Shown here: positions 37,956 through 46,888 of the stretch, piece by piece
Layout of the letters: every line of letters starts with the position of its first letter
How positions within the stretch are numbered: the stretch's first letter is position 1
Assembly (NCBI RefSeq): GCF_000236905.1
Contig: NC_016520.1
Coordinates: forward strand, 1,302,001 to 1,366,000
DNA: 64,000 nucleotides
Direction: 5' to 3'
From: Tetrapisispora phaffii CBS 4417
Lineage: Eukaryota; Ascomycota; Saccharomycetes; Saccharomycetales; Saccharomycetaceae
The notes under the pieces: model-generated
Database searches by the model: none
Seen by the model: only the letters and a program-made list of their open reading frames with translations
What the model was told of the DNA's origin: nothing
Position numbers and translations under genes: made by a program

Positions 37956-38657
37956 GTCGCAATATCATGTGTATCGTTAATTCCCCCGGCAATGGCTGCT
38001 ACTTCCTTACCGAAAAAGGCACTGGATTGGCAGAGCCACGGTTTGCTCGTGTGGATTACGTTTTTTTACGATGTTCTCTTCAAGAAATGTGCCGTTCGTC
38101 TAAGTGTATTCCCATATATAAGGAATCTTAAGGTATCAGATAGTTGCAACTGAATTGTGTGTTGGAACTCAAGGAACTTTCACTTATAAAGAAATTACTT
38201 CTCTTTCCACTAGAGCGTTGCTGGTTACGAAGGACAGATTCGTCAAAAAATGGAAAATTAAAAATTAAAAAATTAAATTAAAACTAGAATAAATAGTAAT
38301 TGAAATTATTCTGCTATCTACTTATTACGAACACAAACAAACAGTTAGGAACCCGAATAGTTTTATATATTGAAGGGCTGATAGATTTATAGTTGTGTAC
38401 CGCTGATTATATTCACGTATTCATATTCATATATATACGGTACAGGCGTTTTTCTTTTTTCCTGTTTCTCTGATATATTGCTTGCGTCTATTGGAAACCA
38501 ATAAACGTAACACGCCTTATTTTATTTTCCAAAATATACCCAAACTCGTGAATTTTTTGGCAGAGGTGGAAGCTCATATAAGTAATTAGATATCTAACGC
38601 ATTATTACTTTACAATTCGATCTCAGACTGAGTAATAAAAATTCATACCATTTTGTT

Positions 38658-38681
38658 ATGATCATTTGCTCAGATGAATGA
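38658..38681 (+). promoter_or_regulatory. uORF overlapping the GLN3 start
   Basis: ATG at 38658 opens seven codons ending in TGA at 38679-38681, in another frame and overlapping the GLN3 ATG at 38674. If included in the leader it should lower GLN3 translation. Confidence 0.5.
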
Positions 38682-41112
38682 CACTGATGAAAAGCTATTT
38701 AAACAAGGTGTAGTACCAGAAAATGCTTCGCAAAACAAAAACAGCAAAAACAATACCACTGCCGTCAACCAAAATAATATAGGATCCAAAATGAGCACTG
38801 AACAGAATTTCCCAGAAAGCGATGAGGGTATGGCAAATGACCCCGCAAACAATTTCTTTTCTACTTCATTCGATTCGATGTTGGAGGTCTTACCTGACTC
38901 AATGAATTTGGATGCCTTCTCCAATTATTACTATGACTCCCCAGATGTGAATTTTAAAAATAGCATAAGTGATGCCACTCTAAATGGAAATATAACTAGT
39001 AATAACACTGATATTGATATCACTTCAACTACAGAGTTCATACCAAATGCAGATGCAGCCCCTTTATCCGAAGATGTCCTTTCGAATGTTAATGAATTCA
39101 ATAAAAACAATGTCAGTTCAGTTGTCCAACCAATCGATATAGTCGACCAACAAAATGGTGAAATTGCACAATTGTGGGATTTTAATATCGATGAATTTAT
39201 GATGACGCCGAATGGCTCAAATTCAGCAACAATTAGTGCTCCAAATAGTTTTAACTCAGATATGCATTTAAGTCGCGGAAGCGCCCCTAACTCATATTTT
39301 ATACAGAACTTCACAAATAATGATACGCTCTTCAATAATAACAATTTAGATAATAATGTTAGCTCACCAGCAATGACATCTTTTATCCATAATCAAAATG
39401 TTGGTCAATCTTTCAAAAGAGATAGTTTACCCACATCAAACGCTATTTCTACGAAAAGTATTCCAAATAGGAGAAGATCGTCATCTAATTATGGTAAAAG
39501 CTTATATTCAGAGGAAATCGGTATCCCACTAAGCTCGTTACCCACGTCAAATTCGGTTAGGAAAAATTCAGTTTTAAGACAAATGTCATCTTCGTCGTTA
39601 TCAAGTTATAAAAGAGGGGCAAATGCCTCATCAAATGACTTAGCGAAGAAGCCGCCAGTCCAGTGTGCAAATTGTAAGACATTTAAAACTCCATTATGGA
39701 GGAGAGATGCACAAGGGAATATTCTATGTAATGCATGTGGGTTGTTCCAAAAGTTGCATGGGACAATGAGACCACTTTCATTAAAATCAGATGTTATAAA
39801 AAGAAGAAAAGCCAAAAAAGGCACAAAAAAGCACCAGCAACAGTTAGAACAACAACAACAACAGCAAAAACAACAGCAACAGCAACAAGATAGAAAGAAG
39901 GAGTTTGCTGATAATAGATTGAAAAATGAAAAGTCTACTGACAGAAGTACGAAACAAATTGCATCTGACATCAATAACATTAACTCACATCTATTATCCT
40001 ACAATAACCTAACGAATACTAATATACAGAAAGAGTTTCAAACAGAATTTCAAAATAATTTGTCTAAGTCATATACTGATCAACCAGCCCTGCAGCAGCC
40101 ACTACCAGGAAACCTAAGCAATAGTACTTTAACAAAAGCGATTTATAAATCAAGAACAAGTAGTATTTCATCAAATTCAAGTAAATCTTCCTCAAAATCT
40201 GTAGTTCCGATATTGCCAAAGCCTTCACCTATTCCGCATACACAATTTAATCCAAATATATATTCGTCGACGAGTGCTAATAGTAGTACTTCATCTTCCC
40301 CAAGAGTTGTAACACCGATAACATCGGGATCAATATTACAGGGCTCGCAATCTGTGTTATTCTCAAATTCTTTAGGAAGATCTGGCATGTCAATTCCAAG
40401 AAGAAGATTTTCAAGAAACAAATCTGCATCTACTTTAGCTTTGAACCAACAAGTACAACATAATCAACAAAATCAACAAACCAGTAGCCAATCCCAAAAT
40501 GCAACGACTCCGGGGAGTTGGGGAGGTAATTACGGAGGTCAAATAAATAGTGGAGCATCACCAAAAAATGTACCATTGCAAAATTCTACTTTTGGTGAAT
40601 ACCCTCCTCAAGGGAATGGCTTTTCAATCTCAACTAGAAGTTCTTCAAGGAAACCACAAACATCATTATTATCACAACAGTTACAAAACTCATCATCTCA
40701 GATGGCCTCTGGAGAAAAATCAATTTATAGTTCAAACGAATCAACAAATTCTATGTCATTCCTGCAGTCAAACAATATCCAAAACATCTCTAATTCTCCT
40801 TCTTGGAAATATTCTACTGTCAGTGCGTCTCCTCATACCAATTATTCAGATTCAATTCAACAACAAAGAGGTCTAAGGAAAGAAGATTTATACTCTAAGC
40901 ATAGTACTAAAAGTAGTGCAACAAACTTAAAAAGATCAGAAGATTCATTCAGAGAGCAGTCACCATCTTTTCAAACTACTTTCGGGAATCCTCAAGGCCC
41001 TAGTGCAATCACTTCTGTAACTGATACAAATGCTTCTGCCCAAACAGAAAATCCGGTAAAATTAACGAATACTATAACAGATGATTTGGACTGGTTGAAA
41101 TTTGGGTTATGA
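38674..41112 (+). CDS. GLN3: GATA transcription activator Gln3
   Basis: Activator of nitrogen-catabolite-repressed genes, held in the cytoplasm by Ure2 and TORC1 when nitrogen is rich. The single GATA finger is C331-X2-C334-X17-C352-X2-C355 with [35 protein letters not shown] and a basic tail. A Gln-rich run (about 389-408) follows the finger. Further blocks match Gln3: [46 protein letters not shown], and the C-terminal DLDWLKFGL. The N-terminal acidic region includes [16 protein letters not shown] and [14 protein letters not shown], likely activation and Tor-contact segments. The protein has 812 residues (S. cerevisiae 730). The Gcn4-like and GATA motifs upstream suggest nitrogen-linked control. 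Confidence 0.97.
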   Translation: MNDTDEKLFKQGVVPENASQNKNSKNNTTAVNQNNIGSKMSTEQNFPESDEGMANDPANNFFSTSFDSMLEVLPDSMNLDAFSNYYYDSPDVNFKNSISDATLNGNITSNNTDIDITSTTEFIPNADAAPLSEDVLSNVNEFNKNNVSSVVQPIDIVDQQNGEIAQLWDFNIDEFMMTPNGSNSATISAPNSFNSDMHLSRGSAPNSYFIQNFTNNDTLFNNNNLDNNVSSPAMTSFIHNQNVGQSFKRDSLPTSNAISTKSIPNRRRSSSNYGKSLYSEEIGIPLSSLPTSNSVRKNSVLRQMSSSSLSSYKRGANASSNDLAKKPPVQCANCKTFKTPLWRRDAQGNILCNACGLFQKLHGTMRPLSLKSDVIKRRKAKKGTKKHQQQLEQQQQQQKQQQQQQDRKKEFADNRLKNEKSTDRSTKQIASDINNINSHLLSYNNLTNTNIQKEFQTEFQNNLSKSYTDQPALQQPLPGNLSNSTLTKAIYKSRTSSISSNSSKSSSKSVVPILPKPSPIPHTQFNPNIYSSTSANSSTSSSPRVVTPITSGSILQGSQSVLFSNSLGRSGMSIPRRRFSRNKSASTLALNQQVQHNQQNQQTSSQSQNATTPGSWGGNYGGQINSGASPKNVPLQNSTFGEYPPQGNGFSISTRSSSRKPQTSLLSQQLQNSSSQMASGEKSIYSSNESTNSMSFLQSNNIQNISNSPSWKYSTVSASPHTNYSDSIQQQRGLRKEDLYSKHSTKSSATNLKRSEDSFREQSPSFQTTFGNPQGPSAITSVTDTNASAQTENPVKLTNTITDDLDWLKFGL

Positions 41113-41596
41113 AAAAAGAAAATACTACATAAAAACTGTTTCCTAATAAGATCATCTAAAAAGGTTCATTTTATTTTTAATTGAAATGCATAAAGTACAC
41201 TGGTTGTATTAAACATAATCTTAGAAGTTATAATATTAATAATCCATAAAGATAAATCTAGTATGAAAGGTTTATCTTTTATATACATACACTTATATAT
41301 ATATATACTGCTCTCTATCATGCTATGTTATGACTTACAGAGAAGCTTTTCATAATAAACCTATATTCTAATATTTATTTTAAAAATGTCAATTTTCTTC
41401 TCATCGCCTATTCTAAATATAAGCATATGAGTAAAATTAAGATATTAAAATGAAAGGTTTTATAAAAAAACATTAATATTAAAAGAGTCTTTCATTGAAT
41501 TGTTAATACTGTCAAAGAGTTATTCAGTAATGAAATTTAAAGCATAATAAATAGGTACTACGAACTTGGCCTTATGAATAGGATATAGATATTTCA
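41113..41596. other. GLN3 3' region and YEN1 promoter
   Basis: 484 AT-rich bases with a 9-bp stem-loop (41248-41279) in the GLN3 3' UTR and a reverse PAC-like CTCATCGC (41400-41407). No gene is seen. Confidence 0.4.
41248..41279 (+). repeat. Stem-loop in the GLN3 3' UTR
   Basis: AAAGATAAA and TTTATCTTT are perfect 9-base arms around a 14-base loop, about 135 bases after the GLN3 stop. Confidence 0.7.
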
Positions 41597-43819
41597 ATGG
41601 GTATTCCACAAGTATGGGAAAAATTGAAGCAATATACAGATAACAGTAGAGTACCTTTTAAAAAATTTGTTGCTGATTTTTACCAAGAAAGAAATAGATC
41701 TCCTAGGATTGCAATCGACTGTTACCAATGGTTATACGAATGTGGGTTCTTCATTAAAGACCTACCGGAACTCCAGCAGGTGGTGAATGAACAACCATCG
41801 AAACCTATATTAAACTTTATTAGCAGAATAAGAGACTTTTTGTCATTAGACATTACTTTTATATTGGTATTTGATGGTCCAATGAAACCATCGTTTAAGA
41901 ATAAACATAAACTAACTAACTCACTGATCAGCAATGAAACGCTGAATATTGACCTAACGAATTATAAAGAACTATGGGATAATCACCTCAAGAGCCATCT
42001 TAACTTTGACCATTGTATGATGAATGAATACAATAATGATACTAGGGCAATAAAGGAGTTAAAAAAATTGTTAAAATTATTTAATATCTCTTTTATTGAT
42101 TCTTGTGGGGAAGCTGAAGCACAGTGTAGCTGGCTCCAGAAGAATAACTTCGTAGATTTTGTTTTAAGTAATGATTCAGATAACATTTTATTCGGATGTA
42201 CAAAGATATTAAAAAATTATTCTAGATATCGTGAAGATATCGGATCTACACATGTAACAAAAGATAATAGACCAGTTAGACGTAATAGCAAAGAAACATA
42301 TGTCACAGTAGTTGATATGGATAAGATTGCTCTTTTGGCAAATGAGCGTTTTGACAAACCTGCTATCCTTCTTCTAACTGTTTTTCTAGGTGCTGATTAT
42401 AACAAAGGTATCAAAGGTTTAGGGAAAGAAAAATCAATCATTTTGTCTTCTTTAAGGAACCCAGATTTTTCTAACCAGTTTTTATCGATATTCAATTCAT
42501 TAAATACTTCAGATCTTGAGCAAGAGAGTAAATATCAATCTTTTCAACAAGAAATAACTGAATATTCTAGAAATAATTCTTTAAAGTTATTTGGACGTAA
42601 CTACAAATCTCTATTCAGTTCTCCCAAGTTGGACGGATGGCCATCTAAAACAGCTATTATGTATTATGTTAACCCATTTGTTATCCCAAATTTTGAACCA
42701 TCATGCTTTTCAAAGGAATATACAAATATATCTGGCAGTAGTTCTTTTATTGAAATAGACTACAATCCAATAAGAAATTTCTTAAACGATTTAGAAATAA
42801 AACAAATAGCTTACTTTGATAAATGGTTTTGTGAAACTTTATCCATATCATTCCTTTTAAAATTTATCAAGTTACCAAATAATAATAACCTCTGTAAATA
42901 CATGGAGATTATTGAAGAAAGAGTTTTAAAGATAAATAACGGTGAATTCGAAATAGATTCCTGGAAAATTGGGTTTAATCCATTTTTAGAGAAGTCTGGT
43001 AATATATTTTCAAGAGAATCTACTGATAGAAATCCAATTCATGTGCCACATAAAGACCTAAGTGATTCATCTCGGAGTCTAGAAAGCACTTTAATATATG
43101 GTCCTACAGAAAATAAGGCAAATAAATCTCACTACTTATTCTACTATTGGATTGCCAAAAATTTAATACCTAAAAACAACGATTTAATTTCAAACTTCTA
43201 CATTCAGAGAAGAAATTCATCACCCAGAAAATTATCTCCGAAAAGAGTAGTAAAGAAATCACCTTCAAAAGCTCAAACTGTGCAAAAGAATAATCTTGAT
43301 TCATTTTTGAGTAAGCATGCATCACCAATAAAAATCCAAATAGGTACGATTTTTGATAATAACAAATCAAAACCATATACAACCAATGAGGATGACTCGC
43401 CAGTTATACAGCCTCATAAAGAAGTCAGAAGAAAACTATTCGTGGAGGAAATCGAAGATGATTACTATCATTGGAGTAGTGATTCAGACTCACCAATCGT
43501 ATATGAGCAAAATGATATCGTAAATAAGATTAAACTTAGTCCAAAGAAAGAAAGAAATCACGCAGTCATAGATTTAACGGAAGATAATAATTTCATTGCA
43601 AGTAATGAAAATTCTCCTTTGAAAGAAAAAAAACTCAGTTCAGAAGTGTACAATAAACCTAACATTTTATCGAAAGAAGCACAAAGTTTCGCTCCAAATA
43701 AACCAGAAGTACATGTTCCTATGCTTAACAAAAGCATATCTTTTTTAGATGACATTACTACAGGTTTATCCTTCAGCTATCAGAGCTCTAGCAGTAATGG
43801 AACTGCATCGCCTAAATGA
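41597..43819 (+). CDS. YEN1: Holliday junction resolvase Yen1
   Basis: XPG/Rad2-family endonuclease (GEN1 orthologue) that cuts Holliday junctions late in mitosis and meiosis. The N-nuclease block starts MGIPQVWEKLKQY with acidic IAIDCYQWLYECGF. The I-nuclease block has SCGEAEAQCSWLQ (E172, E174) and DFVLSNDSDNILFG. The helix-hairpin part is FLGADYNKGIKGLGKEKS. The protein has 740 residues (S. cerevisiae 759). The C-terminal part is disordered, with many SP sites (SPRKLSPKR, DSPVIQP, KLSPKK) typical of Cdk control, and with acidic or basic SUMO/NLS-like patches (HAVIDLTEDN). The start gives Gly2, which is essential in this family. No active-site residue is missing by eye. Confidence 0.95.
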   Translation: MGIPQVWEKLKQYTDNSRVPFKKFVADFYQERNRSPRIAIDCYQWLYECGFFIKDLPELQQVVNEQPSKPILNFISRIRDFLSLDITFILVFDGPMKPSFKNKHKLTNSLISNETLNIDLTNYKELWDNHLKSHLNFDHCMMNEYNNDTRAIKELKKLLKLFNISFIDSCGEAEAQCSWLQKNNFVDFVLSNDSDNILFGCTKILKNYSRYREDIGSTHVTKDNRPVRRNSKETYVTVVDMDKIALLANERFDKPAILLLTVFLGADYNKGIKGLGKEKSIILSSLRNPDFSNQFLSIFNSLNTSDLEQESKYQSFQQEITEYSRNNSLKLFGRNYKSLFSSPKLDGWPSKTAIMYYVNPFVIPNFEPSCFSKEYTNISGSSSFIEIDYNPIRNFLNDLEIKQIAYFDKWFCETLSISFLLKFIKLPNNNNLCKYMEIIEERVLKINNGEFEIDSWKIGFNPFLEKSGNIFSRESTDRNPIHVPHKDLSDSSRSLESTLIYGPTENKANKSHYLFYYWIAKNLIPKNNDLISNFYIQRRNSSPRKLSPKRVVKKSPSKAQTVQKNNLDSFLSKHASPIKIQIGTIFDNNKSKPYTTNEDDSPVIQPHKEVRRKLFVEEIEDDYYHWSSDSDSPIVYEQNDIVNKIKLSPKKERNHAVIDLTEDNNFIASNENSPLKEKKLSSEVYNKPNILSKEAQSFAPNKPEVHVPMLNKSISFLDDITTGLSFSYQSSSSNGTASPK

Positions 43820-44002
43820 TTTTATAATTTTTTATTACTTACCTACCGATTATTAGAAATTTATAAAATAAATATTGAATGAAAAGGGTATCAAAAATTA
43901 AGTAGACAACACTCTATATCTTAATAAAGCGTAAGGTTGAAGGTAATTAAAACAATTAATAACGTTAATCGGAAAAACACAACCGAATGCTAGGTAACTA
44001 GA

Positions 44003-45802
44003 TCAATTTTTCTTTGCTGATTCTTCAGCTTCTACAGCGTTAATATCAACCCCTTGTTTCTTTTCACGAGATTGAAAAGCAACATTGGCTTGAGCTCTCA
44101 TAATTGCTAATTCTTCTTTGAAGTCAAGTTCGAAGGCTTGAACATTGTTTTCAAAATCCTTGATAACAGTTGCTAAATCTGGTAATACAAGGTTACGCTT
44201 TTGAAGGATTGAATATTTTGAAGTAGCTTTTCTCTTGAGCTTATTAAATCTCTTAATTAGAGCTTTTTGTTCATCGTTAGCATTTTCCTTAGAAATTTTT
44301 TCACCGTCATTGTTAATATTCAATTTATTATTGAATAGTTCTTCCCATTTCTTCGTTTCAGATTTATACCAACTATCATATTCCTTCAACGCAATATTAC
44401 GAACTTTAGAAATTTCATCGTTTGCTTCCTTATTAGCAGCTGAGGCAATATCAGAACATTTTAGAAGAGCAGCCTTAAAGTTTTTGAGAGCTTCCTTAAT
44501 TAAGTCACGGATATATTGACGTGTGACTTCTTTCTCAACTATTTCCTCATTATAGGGATTGAGTAAAATCTTTTCACCTGATTTTTCCACCACTTTTTCA
44601 ACAGCATCAATTTCTTGGATTTTCTTACGTAATTCATTTCTGTAATGAGTATATTGTTCATGTAACTCTTTAATAGGTTTTTTGAAATTTTGAGAGTAAG
44701 TACCAATATATTCAGTTTCAATTATTTCCTGATTTTTTTTAAAAGTATCTAAATAGTAATTTAGCTTAGCATCAATCATTTTATCCCAGCCTCTAAATTG
44801 TTCCTCAATTGAAGCGTCAACTGGTGGTCTAAAGTTTTCGGAGGCATCGATAATCTCTTTATTAACAATATCTTCTTCATTTTCAACTGCATCTTCGTTA
44901 ATTTCGATTTCTTTAGTGACAGTTCTTAACAAAGTAGAAGTAATAGTGGTTGGCTCTAAGTCTTCTTCTTCTTCGGTAGTTGAAGTTGACTTGGAAACTT
45001 TCTTTGATCTCTTTGATCTCTTTGATTTCTTGGCTCTTTTAGACTTCTTTGTAGCGGTGGTTTCTGCAGATTCAGTGGTCGTTTCAGTAGTAGATTCAGT
45101 AGTGGTTTCAGTGGTCGTTTCAGTAGTTGCTTCAGTGGTCGTTTCAGTAGTAGATTCAGTGGTTATTTGAGTAGTGGCAGCGCTTTTTTTGGCAGCTGAA
45201 GTAGTTGATGCGAAATAAGTAGGCTCAGGTGTAACGAATACTTCACTGTACTTAGCAACTGCATTCTTATAAACTTCGACAACCTTTTCTTCAGCAGCCT
45301 TAATGTAAACCTTACCATCCCTGATCAATCCCTCCTTGTTGAATTTTGAACAAAGGTCAAGTTCTTTGACTTTAGTTAGTAAGTCTTGAACTGATTGGTT
45401 AGATCTAACATGTCTAGCAACATTTCTACCAAAAGGCTTCAATACTTTATTGTGTACGTCGTCAATGTGGGCCTTTGCAATAGTAGAATATCTAACAACA
45501 GAGTCATGAGCATGTTTGAAGTATAAATCTTTAACTAAAATAGATTTTGCAACAACGACTGGCTTAACTGAGTTCAAATATTGAGTGTGGAAGTTATTCA
45601 CGTATGGAGCAACAACGTCCTTATACTGTTGATTTTGGACAGTTAGCTGTTCGTTCCAGTAGATAGGGTTGGTGTATTGGCAAGCTTTTTGAGCGTACTC
45701 ATTCTTACAGATACTGGTTTTGACATTGGAGTTAATGTCACAGTACAAATGTATGGAATAAAGCGCCAAAATGAGAGCAATCAACTTAGTCAAGAATTTC
45801 AT
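44003..45802 (-). CDS. SHE10: She10/Osw7-family secretory protein
   Basis: Outer-spore-wall related family: S. cerevisiae SHE10 (YGL228W) and OSW7 (YFR039C) are ohnologues. An N-terminal signal sequence (about 1-21) precedes the family region with KACQYTNPIYWNEQL, RNVARHVRSNQSVQDL and LCSKFNKEGL. Then a Thr/Glu repeat (about 211-250) and a Lys/Ser/Arg block (about 251-270, KKSKRAKKSKRSKRSKK) interrupt before a long coiled-coil-like C-terminal half with IEEQFRGWDKMIDAKLN. The protein has 599 residues (She10 577). No further membrane segment is visible. The synteny with the SAP gene next door is conserved. The ohnologue assignment is uncertain. In S. cerevisiae the pair supports spore-wall assembly. 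Confidence 0.9.
   Translation of the reverse strand: MKFLTKLIALILALYSIHLYCDINSNVKTSICKNEYAQKACQYTNPIYWNEQLTVQNQQYKDVVAPYVNNFHTQYLNSVKPVVVAKSILVKDLYFKHAHDSVVRYSTIAKAHIDDVHNKVLKPFGRNVARHVRSNQSVQDLLTKVKELDLCSKFNKEGLIRDGKVYIKAAEEKVVEVYKNAVAKYSEVFVTPEPTYFASTTSAAKKSAATTQITTESTTETTTEATTETTTETTTESTTETTTESAETTATKKSKRAKKSKRSKRSKKVSKSTSTTEEEEDLEPTTITSTLLRTVTKEIEINEDAVENEEDIVNKEIIDASENFRPPVDASIEEQFRGWDKMIDAKLNYYLDTFKKNQEIIETEYIGTYSQNFKKPIKELHEQYTHYRNELRKKIQEIDAVEKVVEKSGEKILLNPYNEEIVEKEVTRQYIRDLIKEALKNFKAALLKCSDIASAANKEANDEISKVRNIALKEYDSWYKSETKKWEELFNNKLNINNDGEKISKENANDEQKALIKRFNKLKRKATSKYSILQKRNLVLPDLATVIKDFENNVQAFELDFKEELAIMRAQANVAFQSREKKQGVDINAVEAEESAKKN
45053..45172 (-). repeat. Thr/Glu-coding minisatellite in SHE10
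   Basis: A run of 12- and 24-base imperfect repeats (units like GTTTCAGTGGTC and GATTCAGTAGTA on the plus strand) encoding TTTE/STTE units in SHE10. Units are in frame, so copy number may vary. Confidence 0.85.
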
Positions 45803-46501
45803 TTTTCCTTAATGTTAGTCGATGAACCTTTGGGAATAGCTTGCAAGGAAGAAGAAAATACCAATAGAGAAAAGAGCATAGAAAAGGTTAAAATCTATGA
45901 ATACTGCCTTATATATATAGATATGTGAGCGTGGATGTGGATAGGAATGTGAATGAGAATGTGAACACCTTTAGCAAACAATCCGAAGAATAGTTAGGCC
46001 AAAACTGCACAAAGTTACGAATCTTGTGCTGCAAACTGGTTGTTCAGATTCCATTAATATTCAATTTCCTAAATAGGAAACAGATGCCGACAAAGTAGTT
46101 ATGTCGATTTCCTCTTTCGGAAAACGGCAGACCGATTCAGGTAGAGAGGTAAACAAGCACTGGGCATCGAGACCAAACGGCAGTGGGAGCTGGCGTAACT
46201 TGGTGCTCAGATGCACCCGGCATTACTTCCCAGACGATAGAAGTCTTAACATGGTCGTTCTGCCATTGGCGACGTGATGCGATATATTTCCTGCCGCAAC
46301 TTGCGAGAGGAAGCAGGATGACCAGTGGCTTCGTGGCGTCGTGGATCCGTGGATCCGTGAGGTGGAGCAGAGGGAAAGGCAACGTGATGGCGAGATCTTT
46401 GCGCATCTCGCGAGCTTCGGTCCATCGCCAGGGCATAGGGACAAGTGCAGCTTGGATACGGGGGCAGACGTGGTTTGGTCCACTGCAGTCGTTGCAGCTG
46501 T

Positions 46502-46518
46502 CACGTGCCGTTCACGTG
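46502..46518. promoter_or_regulatory. Paired CACGTG boxes upstream of SAP
   Basis: TCACGTGCC and TCACGTGAC place two CACGTG cores at 46502-46507 and 46513-46518, 11 bases apart centre to centre, about one helical turn. Candidate Cbf1 or related bHLH sites. Confidence 0.55.
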
Positions 46519-46535
46519 ACAGGTTCCGGTGGAAA

Positions 46536-46620
46536 TTAGGGTTTTACGCTTCTTGGGAGTCGCAGAACGGCAGCCCTAGTCCCCACTGGAGTCTCACTAG
46601 CACTAAACCCTAAACCCTGA
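46536..46620. promoter_or_regulatory. Tbf1-like TTAGGG/CCCTAA sites
   Basis: TTAGGGTT at 46536-46543 and two tandem AAACCCT units at 46605-46618 (AAACCCTAAACCCTGA). They match the Tbf1 site RCCCTAA, in the SAP promoter. Confidence 0.5.
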
Positions 46621-46627
46621 CGATCAT

Positions 46628-46714
46628 ATGCCATCGCAACCCCTGGTCCCCCCAGAATGGAAAGGATTTGAAAGAAGTTATGTACTTAACACTTGTCATG
46701 AGAGAATGGGTTGA
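46628..46714 (+). promoter_or_regulatory. 28-codon uORF in the SAP leader
   Basis: ATG at 46628, encoding MPSQPLVPPEWKGFERSY onward, stops at 46712-46714. It is in the same frame as the SAP ORF but 174 bases upstream of its ATG, so it cannot extend it. Confidence 0.35.
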
Positions 46715-46888
46715 TCAGTGTTGGACAGTGTTGTTGATGTTGGGCCAGTCTGTGCCATTGATTGGTTGGTTTAAAAAATTTACATGTGAAAGTTTGCGCA
46801 TGTATGAGTATGGCAATGCCAATAGAGCAAGACTAAGAACTGTCGAAAGTGTTTGCTCATTGATAAGAACTGTTAGTTACCGAAAGAA

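Larger units (their letters stand above)
37179..38673. other. Divergent VRG4-GLN3 promoter with GC-rich island
   Basis: 1.5 kb between divergent genes. In order: a hairpin (37188-37217), GC-rich DNA (about 37380-37860), a Tbf1-like site (37477-37484), a GATAAG (37723-37728), two Gcn4-like sites (37791-37797, 37949-37955), then AT-rich DNA up to a short uORF at the GLN3 start. A 207-codon ORF lies inside the GC-rich part. Confidence 0.55.
45803..46888. other. Divergent SHE10-SAP promoter with GC-rich island
   Basis: 1,086 bases. The stretch 46140-46530 is GC-rich (about 55-63% by line counts). It holds a GTGGATCC direct repeat (46341-46356), two CACGTG boxes (46502-46518) and two Tbf1-like sites (46536-46543, 46605-46620). 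A 28-codon uORF follows at 46628-46714. Other open frames (99 codons at 46137-46436 minus, ATG) look like chance. Confidence 0.55.
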
